A DNA stretch of 64,000 nt from Diphasiastrum complanatum. Lineage: Eukaryota > Streptophyta > Lycopodiopsida > Lycopodiales > Lycopodiaceae. Each line of letters begins with the position of its first letter. Position 1 is the stretch's first letter. The position numbers and the translations under genes were made by a program. Of this stretch, positions 22,794-31,812 are shown piece after piece. The notes beneath the pieces were generated by a model, which saw only the letters and a list, made by a program, of their open reading frames with translations, was not told the origin of the DNA and ran no database searches. Location: the NCBI GenBank assembly GCA_029204225.1, contig CM055111.1, forward strand, positions 9,108,188 through 9,172,187, read 5' to 3'.

Positions 22794-23448
22794 TGTGAAA
22801 AATACAGATCCTAAGTGGATCTAAACTCCAAGATCATTGGCTTGAATGCTTGCACTCCAAACTACATAAGCTAGGAATTGGCAACACATTCTATGCTACC
22901 TAGAATGCAAAGAACTTGATCAAAAAGCATTTATCACAAATGGAAACTTCCATAAACATCAAGTGCGGCCCAAAATAGCATTATACAGTCCATAATACAT
23001 CAGCCTATCACTTTTGGAAAGCACCTAAGATCATACACAATAGCTTGAAGACAATACACACAACAATGCTCTCAATGGAGGAAGAAACAATGACAATGAT
23101 CTATTGATCTCAATGAAGCATACAAAAGGTTTCTCCAACCTGTTCTCCACGACTTCCCTACTATTTATGGATGAGGAAGATGACTCTCTCTCCTCTCTCT
23201 AGAAGGTACTTGACCCTAGATATTTCCTATATAGGAAAAATAGCTAAAAATGGCTTATATGACCAAAATACATCAAAATGGTCTCATTTTGAAGGGTATG
23301 AAGTTTGACACTTCATCATACTGAAAAAATACAGTAAATAAAAACATTGTGGCCTGGTTCACACGTGTGAAACTCCAGAACCGAAACTATTTACAATTTT
23401 AGCCAATTTAGGCCTCAAACTAGCTAGAAAATGTTGACAATTTTCACA
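22794..23448 (-). repeat. 5' LTR of copia A
   Basis: 655 bp, with the same ends and length as the left LTR. In minus-strand sense it precedes the primer binding site. Confidence 0.95.
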
Positions 23449-23453
23449 TCACC

Positions 23454-25234
23454 ATCATGCCAAAGGATTTTGTCATTCTCAAAAGGATTTGAAACAGATA
23501 TTCTGGTCTGCGTATTGATAATGCCAGCACCTCCAGAGACCTGCCTCTGGATAGAACCAACGTGCCTACTACCTCTAGGAGGAAGAGAAAGCAGACTGTC
23601 CTCAAGAAGGCTAGATCTTGAAGGCTAGTTGCTTCCCTTCCTCCTAAACGTATCTCGGCCAAGAGACCCCGTGTCTTCCTAAGCTCTGAGTCAGATGCTG
23701 AAGAATCTTACTCAGATTGAGAATCTAGTCCTCCTCCTGTTATTAGTCCATCTCCTCAACAGGTTTCATCATTAAAAGTGTTGATTACCCAAGAGGAGCT
23801 AGACAGAATAACAGAGAAATTTGTAAATATTCCTTCCACTTCTGTTTCTGCTCCTATACATAATGTTTTTGTGAGAATTCCATACGATCCAAGCCAAGTT
23901 TTTTTTTATTCTGACCATTATAATCAATACGAGACCTACCTAGCTAACAAAATTGATCTTCTTGACAACTTTTTTGATTTTTTTTTTCCAGATACACGTA
24001 GAAGCTTTAGATTAGGTCCCAAATTTTGTGTCGAGCTAAAAGATAAGACCTCAAAAATTTCAGATGCAATAGTAGAGGCTGGAGTTTCTTTTTTGTTGAA
24101 TAGTATTAGTTTTGATTCCCATGGTATAGTTTTTGTAGTTAGTCCATTTTTCATGGGAGCGGTAAAGGCAAAAGAAGCCAATTTTGAGAAGGCTGTCTAT
24201 TTTATCGAGTGCAGTCCTATGGCAAAATTTTATTTGATTCCATATGAAAATAAGTAAGAATCGCTCTTTTGTTTTTGTTGCTTTAATCTGAACTGTTGCA
24301 TGCCTCATTGCTTTAATAAGAACGGAAGTTTTTCATGAATATGAATTTAACAATATTTGTATCTTGGTTGTTGCAGTCGGCATTGGAGCCTAAACATTCT
24401 TTTTGTAAAGATAAATAAGGAGGGAGTATCAAATTTTCTATGTGTAAAATTAAACTCAGCTGCAATACACATAGAGAATTTGATTTCTACTTCATGATGT
24501 CGTTCGAGAAATATCGACAACGGCAACTTCAATTGGAGATATAATTATTGAATCTCTCAAGGTATATTCAATTTATCTATGATAGGCATGTATTTCTTTT
24601 TTAACTCAAATGTATCGTCATAGCATAAATAAAATTTCTATCATAATATTACTAATTTTCGTTCTATATATGGAGTGTGTACAACAAAATGGCGCTTTTA
24701 GTTGTGCATGGTTTGTCTTGTACAATACGAAGTTATTTTTTGAATGGTATAATTTACAAACGGATGTAGATAATGAAAAGGTAATATTCTATTCATTTGT
24801 AGTTCATTTCATTCTGATTCATATTTTATTACTATCATTGTTTGTACATTGCTGATTCTCGTGTTTTGTGATTACAGTTTACTCTTGAGCCGTATACTCC
24901 TAATGATGTATATAGATTTCGGCAAGAGTTGATCAGAACCTTTGTCCAATATAGTGTAAGCATTGCACTTGCAATCGAGGGCCCTCAAAAGGAAGATACT
25001 CTTGCCTTAACAATCTTTCAGGTTGTTCAGGATGCAGATCTTATTTTATATGATAAAAAAGGAATAAAAGTCCTTCCTAATACAGAGGAAGGCAATTTTG
25101 TAGTAGATATTCCTCTTGCCTTATAAGACATTGAGGCCCTTCCCGAAACAGAGGAGGCCAAGGTTATAGAAGGAGTTGTTGCTTTATCAGTTCCTAATAC
25201 TGATATAGAAAATATAGAAAAATTGATTGAATAG
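23454..25234 (+). pseudogene. H3-Ulp1 gene, 3' part: end of H3 fold plus Ulp1-like protease
   Basis: Continues the frame interrupted at 17,017. IMPKDFVILKRI ends the H3 fold. A basic linker follows (TTSRRKRKQTVLKK, PPKRISAKRPR: likely nuclear localisation), then an acidic Ser patch. From 23,778 comes a C48/Ulp1-like protease: the N-terminal lobe (ITQEELDRITEKFVNI ... SDAIVEAGVSFLLNSI ... FYLIPYEN) up to a splice donor at 24,254; after TTGCAG at 24,376, the His block RHWSLNILFVKI (24,381) and LNSAAIHIENL, where the usual Asp is Asn; then QQNGAFSCAWFVLYNTK with the candidate Cys at 24,703-24,705, exon end 24,780; and a last exon from 24,878 (FTLEPYTPNDVYRFRQEL) to TAG 25,232-25,234. Stops at 23,490, 23,619, 23,718 and near 25,124, and a probable frameshift near 24,490. 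Ulp1 enzymes cleave SUMO or related conjugates; here the target is unknown. Confidence 0.8.
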
Positions 25235-25786
25235 AGATCTATTTGTAAATAGTGAGACATAAAAAAAAAGATACAATCATTTTACTTGTAAACAACCCGT
25301 TTATGGGTTTTTTTTATTGATATCACAATAGATTCTTACAATCAACTTGTGTCCATAGTCTAATAATGGAATGCAATTTTTCTATAATGATAAAAAGACA
25401 TTGGCATGTAATGTTGGATGGATATAAATCTGCAAGAGAAAAATGATCAGATTGGCAAGTTTATTATTAGACATTTATGAATGACAAAAATCAAAGTATC
25501 AAAAATATCAATACTCACAGTTGTTCTTTTTGTGATCTTGACGATTGAATCCTTGTACATTTATCTCTGAATGCATATATACATGTTGAACTAGAATTTC
25601 AGAAAGATTTTCCTCCTGATGGTGTTCTGAAATCCAGAATTCTGGCCTTCCAATAAGATCGAAATGATAGTTTTGGCCTTTTCCTTTTTTGAAATGCTCC
25701 TCTTGATGATGGATGCATCAAACCCAAGAGTTTTTTGAATATTTTCTTGGCACCCATAATCCATTATCATCTGTCCCTTCACAAGT
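25235..25786 (-). pseudogene. Gene R, truncated, copy 1
   Basis: Minus-strand homologue of 61,350-62,906. From 25,786 the frame reads DDNGLWVPRKYSKNSWV, a TGA, then FDLIGRPEFWISEHHQEEN and HVYMHSEINVQGFNRQDHKK up to a donor GTGAGT. This frame is better preserved than in copy 2. Near 25,405 about 965 bp present in copy 2 (61,724-62,688) is missing, removing all downstream exons. The remainder is the shared 3' region between the convergent genes. The 5' end is lost at about 25,787, next to copia element B. The protein is unknown to me. Confidence 0.55.
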
Positions 25787-26103
25787 GAAGAGTGAAGTTT
25801 CCTCAAGGTAAAGTAACAGTTCAAAAACAAAGAAAATCCCTATTTTTGGGTCCTTTGCCCGTTTTGACCCAAACGAAAGGCTGTAACCTCCAAAAGAAGG
25901 GCACTCGGACTGTACTTGCAAGTACGGTACAACAAAACAGAGTGATTGTAGTGGAGAAAGTGTTCGGAGTGTGCCAAAAGTGATTTCACCATTCCACTGG
26001 GCACGTATTTGGGAGTTGACGACTTAGTGCATTTCGGAAGGCGACGCCGATTTGGCTTTCAAATTGGTGTTAGCCTACAACAGAACTTTCAAGCAGTTTT
26101 GCG

Positions 26104-26804
26104 ATGGCAAACATGGGAGAGTCCATTTTGAGTGAAAGTAGTAAATTGGACGGGATTTCCAACTATGCAGTGTGGAAATTCAAAATGAAAAACATACTGA
26201 TGGAGAAAGATGTGTGGGAAGTCGTCACAGGTGATGAGAGAAGGCCGCCAAATGAAGCGGATATCAAAGTGTTCGACAAAAAGATGAGGAATGCTTTGAC
26301 TTTCATCAACTTGTCAGTGAAGGATCACATCATTATCCACATTTGTGATGCTGTTACACCCAGACAGGCATGGGATGTGCTAAAGGAGCAATTTGAGACG
26401 TCAAATCCGTCTAGAATCGTGTTTCTAAAGTCAAAGCTGAATAGTGTCCGCATGGAGCAAGGAGAGCACATTCAAACATACATGACCAGAATCAAGACAA
26501 TGAGGGATGAACTGCATTCTATTGGTGAGCGCATACGTGATGTGCAGCTAGTACACAATGCATTGTGTGACATTGTACAACCCTATCAGATGTTTGTGAG
26601 TGGAATAGCATCAAGAGAAAGATTACCAACCTTTAACGAGCTCATAGGAATCTTGATGCAGGAAGAGCAACGACGAGAAATGGTGAAAGCTAGATGTCAA
26701 AATACTGAAGATCAAACACTTGCAACACACCAAAAACGAGGCAAGGGCAAGAGCAAGAAGAAGTCTAAGCAGCAATTTGCCAAGTCTCAGGAGGATGAGG
26801 GATC
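26104..26804 (+). pseudogene. Copia B gag, 5' part
   Basis: An open frame from ATG 26,104 gives a copia Gag (UBN2-like: LDGISNYAVWKFKMKNILM, later SRIVFLKSKLNSVRMEQGE and EHIQTYMTRIKTMRDELHS), then a Lys-rich stretch (KRGKGKSKKKSKQQ) ending QEDEG at 26,804. A Gag-only LTR element is inserted there. The frame resumes exactly at 31,813 with SHKTKKKDKCFHCGKKGHW, so the two halves form one gag. I found no clear 5' LTR or primer site between 25,787 and 26,103. Confidence 0.85.
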
Positions 26805-27262
26805 TGTTGTGGGTATTTCCGACACAATAATGAACAAGTGGGTCCCACCACTTGAAATATTGTTGGCCAAGTTTTACCTAGTGGGCCCCGCCATAGTGCA
26901 GTGTACAGTTAGAATAATAAGTGTGAGGGCACTGGCGTGCTGCATGTGTAAGCCCAACCCAATGAGCACGCAAAATGGTTAGGCAGAACTTGAATAAAAG
27001 ACTTGGAGCCTTAGTTAGAATAAATTAATTTAAAAGCCCAAAGTCAAGTTCATAAGGTTCTAACTTAAAAGGGAATCTCTCAAACTCACATGAATCATGT
27101 GAGTTTGGCCCTTTTCCTAATGAACCATTAGATTGAAGTTCAATTAGTTTGAAGGGCTAGGATGCCACTGTAAATAGGCCAATGAGAGCCAAGATGGCCC
27201 TCTCTCCTCAACTATATAAGGAAGCCATTTCCCATTGTACATATCTTCATCTTTTCTCAATA

Positions 27263-27336
<74 letters not shown>

Positions 27337-27427
27337 AGGTTGATTGGTGCATAGCTATGGGTAGGCACTCGAGCCCCTATAGCCCCAACCATCCTTGGTG
27401 AACTCTCTTCTCCCTTTCTCTCTCTCT

Positions 27428-27497
<70 letters not shown>

Positions 27498-27588
27498 AGG
27501 TTGATTGGTGCATAGCTATGGGTAGGCACTCGAGCCCCTATAGCCCCAACCATCCTTGGTGAACTCTCTTCTCCCTTTCTCTCTCTCT

Positions 27589-27664
<76 letters not shown>

Positions 27665-27808
27665 CTCCTCTCTCCTCTCTCTAAACTCTCTCTCCTCTCT
27701 CCTCTCTCTCATCACTCCTTCCTCTCTATCTCCCTTCTCTCTCTCTTTCTATGCAGGTGTGCACGGGCGGCTCCTAGTGAACGGACCCCTATACTACGAC
27801 GGACTACA
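26805..27808 (+). repeat. 5' LTR of the Gag-only element
   Basis: About 1,004 bp, against 729 bp for the 3' LTR. The extra length comes from three long CT microsatellites (about 27,268-27,335, 27,429-27,494, 27,591-27,661) and a duplication of the ~85-bp segment beginning CCAAGGTTGATTGGTGCATA. The start and end match the 3' LTR. Confidence 0.9.
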
Positions 27809-27830
27809 ATTGGCGCCATTGCCTGGGAGC
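27809..27830 (+). other. Primer binding site of the Gag-only element
   Basis: ATTGGCGCCATTGCCTGGGA directly follows the 5' LTR. It resembles the TGGCGCCGTTGCCGGGG site of plant gypsy elements, usually assigned to an Asp tRNA. The assignment is from memory. Confidence 0.65.
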
Positions 27831-28059
27831 GCCAATGTTGCTCACCACATAGCTGCTTTTTTTTCTCCACTCTTCTCTACTTCCTCCCCTCACCTCCTCT
27901 TTTTTCCCATTCTTTAAAATCTTCCAAGTCCATTACAAAAAATCCAAGCCCTCAAGGGATTAATTTTGTTTTTTTAAGCTATATATTGTGTCAGATTTTT
28001 TCAAATTGCTCAGTGTTTTTTATTGCCGTAGTCTCAGTTTTGATATGGATCAAGCCTCC

Positions 28060-28980
28060 TTTTACAAAAAAAAAAAAAATCTCTCTCTTTGCTACCGCTC
28101 TCTCTTTGCTTCCCCTCCTTTCACCACCCCCTCTCGCTCGCTCGCTCTCTCCCTCCCTCATTTGCTGCTCGCAGCACCACTTCCCCTCTTGCTCGCACCC
28201 CCTGCTCTCTCCTCATCCGCTCTCTTCACCTCCCTTCCCATCCCCTGTCTCGCTCCTCACCCGCTCCCTTCCTCGCTACCACCGTGCTGCTCTCTCCCCA
28301 CCCTCCTTCATCGCTCCACCTCCTTCCCCTCTCGTCTGCCTCGCTACCTCCCATTACTCTCTCCTTCCCTGTTGCGATCTCCACTCCCTCCCCCTTCTCG
28401 CTCACTCCCTCCCCCTTCTTGCACCCTCCCTCGCTTGTTGTTCCCCCTCCATGCTCCTCCGCTCCTTCCCCCTTCCCCGCTGCTCATCCCTGCTCGCTCC
28501 TTCCTCCTGCTCATTGCCCCCCTCCCCCCCCCCTTCTCGCTCACTCCCTCCCCCTTTTTGCTCCCTCCCTCGCTTGTTGTTCCCCCTCCCTGCTCCTCCG
28601 CTCCTTCCCCCTTCTCCGCTGCTCATCCATGCTCGTTCCACCTCTACTCCTGCTCGCTCCACCTCTGCCCCCTTCTTCGCTTGTTGCCCTTCCCTGTCTA
28701 CTTGCTACTCCACTCCCTTCCACGCTACTCCCTTCTCCGCACCTCCCTGTCTGCTCCTTCACCCCCTGCTCCGCTCGCTCTTCTCCTTAGCCTACATGCC
28801 TGTCTGCCTGCTCTCTCTCTCCTCTGCTCCCTCCCTCGCCTGCTGCTCACCTCCCTGCTACTCTCGATCTTTTCCCACACTATCACACTCCAGGAACCCG
28901 CATCCCAAACTGTGCTCTCCATTCTCCTGTGTATACCATTCCGTCTCTTCTCCTTTTTTTCGGAGTTGTACTTTTTATTT
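28060..28980 (+). other. Pyrimidine-rich leader region
   Basis: About 900 bp made almost only of C and T on the plus strand, with recurring words such as CTCGCTCACTCCCTCCCCC. Long frames exist on both strands (Pro/Ser/Leu on plus, Arg/Gly/Glu on minus) because the composition excludes stop codons. I do not regard them as genes. Confidence 0.7.
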
Positions 28981-29052
28981 TTCATTTTTCAAAACTTTTG
29001 ACGATCTAGTTACCTTCGCTGGTTATTTTTACCGTAGTCTCTTCTTTTATAA

Positions 29053-29335
29053 AACAACAAACTTTTGTAGAGGCCTCTGAAGTTCCATCTGAGTCTCACT
29101 AAGACCAGAACACAGAGATATCTGCAAGAGTTTGTTGTCAAAAAAAAAAAAAAAACCCACAAACTTTTGTAGAGGCCTCTGAAGTTCCATCTTAGTCTCA
29201 CTAAGACTAGAACACAGAGAAATCTGCAAGAGTTTGTTGTCAAAAAAAAAAATCAACAAACTTTTGTAGAGGCCTTTGAAGTCCCATCTTAGTCTCACTA
29301 AGACCAGGACACAGGGAAATCTGAAGAGTTTATTT
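29053..29335. repeat. Three tandem copies of a ~100-bp block
   Basis: The block starts CAAACTTTTGTAGAGGCCT and ends in AGAGTTTGTTGTC plus an A-run. It occurs three times in a row, with A-runs of differing length between copies. It lies in the leader of the Gag-only element. Confidence 0.9.
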
Positions 29336-29885
29336 TTCTATAAAAATAAAGATAAAACTACGAATTGGGCCATTAGCCTCATTGGGAAGTGACTCTATCT
29401 CTGATAGATCCTCCCATGACTGTCGAAGGCCCTTTTCTATAAAAAATATTATAAAAACTTTTAGCCCAAGCCTCTTTGGTGAGTGACTTTATCTTTGATA
29501 GATTCCTTCCAAGACTGCCAAGGCTAAAACGAGTTATAGTTGGTATTGAAAAATCCTTCTATAAACTTGCGGAGAGGTGTAGAAAAGTAGTTTTTTGAAG
29601 CAAAACTAACCCTTTGCCAAAAAAAACCTACATAAGTACTTTTCCAATTATCATCCCTCGTCATAAGACTTTCGTTAGAAGGGCATAATTGAATTTATTT
29701 ATAAAATCTACCCTTGCCCAAACCGTGACTACTCTAGACTGAGGAATATTTCTATTTTTTTTCTTCTTCTTCCATCTCCTTATCATCAATTCTCGCATAT
29801 ACATTTCAAAAACTGCATCCCCCAATCTCTCTCTCGTACATCACCACACCACTCCATATCATCTTCATCTTGCACACAGCAGGCC

Positions 29886-30893
29886 ATGGCAATTTATGAG
29901 CAGCTTGCCCAAATCTCAATGCTTTCCGGAGAAACTCTCAAGGGCTACACTACACGATTTGTCAAGATGGCGGGAGATTAAAATTCTGGTCTTCCTAGTC
30001 ACCACAAAATGGCATTTTTCTATGCTGGATTACCGCACGAGATCAAGATTGGTATGTCACCCTTTACATCATATACCAGTCCAAACGAACTCTGTAAGGT
30101 GGTCGCTATTGCAGAAGCACAGATCTTGCACACACCATCACAACCCATATCCAACATTCAAATAATCAGGGATGATAGAGCATCTAATCCACAAGATGCC
30201 ACAGACAATGCTAGCCAAAGTACTAGCAACACGGACGATCAGATGCAAGTTGTCAATGACATAGATGAGATGTGCAGTCAATTTGATTACCTCCCAAAAC
30301 CACAAATTGCCAATCGGAAGATCCGACCACTGGACCAGTGCCATTATTGTTCTGGAAAACATCCAACACCTCAATGTCCAGTTCGGAATCCGAGATTACG
30401 AAATCAATCCAATAAGGAAATTTTGGAGATTCGAAATCAATCAACAAATCCCTCATCTATGCCATCTAGCTTGTCATCAGATCACTCCTCCAAAGAAAAT
30501 GGATCGGTCTCAGGGCTTTTAGAATTTTCTCTAGTGGCTAGGCAAGGTTCGGTGGGAGTATTGGTTATATCAGCGAGTGGACTATCCCAAGCAGGGGAAG
30601 TTCAAACTGTCTCACCACTATATTACGAGGAAGGGATCAAAGGACACCTGATACCGGTGTACGCGCATCAACTGAGAGGTGACGGAATCTTACACACGGT
30701 ACGGTGTTTCGGATGTGGAGGTAAACATCGTAGATCAGAATGCCCACACCGAAATGATCTGTCCTCCTTTTATCCTTATCCATTATATCAGCAAGACTTA
30801 TTTTGGGATCCTCGGATGGCATACCTCGACTACCCAATTGTCAATAAACAAGGCTATCCAGAATGGCCACCAGACCCTTATGGGTATTATTGA
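29886..30893 (+). pseudogene. Gag of the nested LTR element
   Basis: ATG at 29,886, in frame to TGA after residue ~335, with one TAA near 29,979 in place of a sense codon. A retrotransposon Gag-like segment (ETLKGYTTRFVKMAGD, MAFFYAGLPHEIKIGMSP) is followed by a polar linker and two zinc knuckles of the form C-x2-C-x3-H-x4-C: CHYCSGKHPTPQC and CFGCGGKHRRSEC. The knuckles bind the element's RNA in this family. There is no pol domain before the 3' LTR. The single stop would have to be bypassed for full-length Gag. Confidence 0.8.
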
Positions 30894-31083
30894 AAATTTG
30901 GCAAGTCCAAGTTCTTGCTGATTGCCATCATCCAATAAAGCCTCAGGTTTTACGTAAGCGAATTTTATCCACGCTTTTCCTAAAGCACCCATGTCCCAGC
31001 AATAAAAGAACCGACAACAGTGCCCCTTCACGACAGTTGCAGCCTAGTGCCGAGGGACCGGCACTACTTTGGGCCATGGACCC

Positions 31084-31812
31084 TGTTGTGAGTATTTCCT
31101 GCACAATAATGAACAAGTGGGTCCCACCACTTGAAATACTGTTGGCCAAGCCTTACCTAGTGGGCCCCGCCACAGTGCAGTGTACAATTAGAATAATAAG
31201 TATGAGGGCACTGGCATCCTGCGTGTGTAAGCCCAACCCAATGAGCACGCAAAATGGTTAGGTAAAACTTGAATAAAAGACTTGGGGCCTTAGTTAGAAT
31301 AAATTAATTAAAAAGTCCAAAGTCAAGTTCATAAGGTTCTAAGTTAAAAGAGAATCTCTCAAACTCACATGAATCATGTGAGTTTGGCCCTTTTCCTAAT
31401 GAACCATTAGATTGAAGTTCAATTAGTTTGAAGGGCTAGGATGCCATTGTAAATAGGCCAATGAGAGCCAAGATGGTCCTCTCTCCTCAACTGTATAAGG
31501 AGGCCATTTCCCATTGTACATATCTTCATCTTTTTTCAATAAATCTCTCCTTCTAGCTCTCTCTCTCTCTCTCTTTCCAAGGTTGATTGGTGCATAGCTA
31601 TGGGTAGGCGCTCGAGCCCCTATAGCCCCAAGCATCCTTGGTGAACTCTCTTCTCCCTTTCTCTCTGTCTCTACTCTCTCTCTCTCTAAACTCTCTCTCC
31701 TCTCTCCTCTCTCTCATCACTCATTCCTCTCTATCTCCCTTCTCTCTCTCTTGTTATGCAGGTGTGCATAGGCGGCTCCCAGTGAATGGACCCCTATACT
31801 ACGAGGACTACA
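31084..31812 (+). repeat. 3' LTR of the Gag-only element
   Basis: 729 bp, TGTTGTGAGTATTTCC to ACGAGGACTACA, followed by target duplication GGATC. It has only short CT runs, unlike the 5' LTR. Confidence 0.9.

Larger units (their letters stand above)
17018..23448 (-). mobile_element. Copia element A, complete, 6,431 bp
   Basis: Full-length Ty1/copia retrotransposon with 655-bp LTRs (TGTGAAAA...TTTTCACA), tRNA-iMet primer site, polypurine tract and one long gag-pol frame. The 5-bp target duplication TCACC stands at 17,013-17,017 and 23,449-23,453. Removing the element and one TCACC restores the histone H3 sequence KRITIMPKD in frame. I counted four differences between the two LTRs by eye, so the insertion is young compared with the other elements here. 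Confidence 0.97.
26805..31812 (+). mobile_element. Gag-only LTR retrotransposon nested in copia B
   Basis: Flanked by the 5-bp duplication GGATC (26,800-26,804 and 31,813-31,817). LTRs start TGTTGTG and end GGACTACA. The internal region has a primer site, a long pyrimidine-rich leader, a triplicated block and a gag gene. I see no protease, RT or integrase. The layout matches non-autonomous plant TR-GAG-type elements, which depend on enzymes from other elements. Removing it restores the copia B gag frame. Confidence 0.9.

Noticed and set aside
16697-23500. Centromeric histone CENH3
   Set aside because: The tail starts like canonical H3 and loop 1 has canonical length; CENH3 has a longer loop 1. 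The LLIP motif alone is not enough. I call it a divergent H3-like domain.
16826-23720. Stop codons repaired by U-to-C RNA editing, as in fern and hornwort organelles
   Set aside because: That editing is known from organelles; this is nuclear transposon-rich DNA. Methylcytosine deamination is simpler.
12400-25800. Terminal inverted repeats of the multi-gene element
   Set aside because: I looked at the flanks of all three copies and saw no convincing inverted pair; both sides are cut by other elements.
27986-29080. Long Pro/Ser/Leu and Arg/Gly/Glu frames
   Set aside because: Artefacts of a C/T-only tract that cannot form stop codons.
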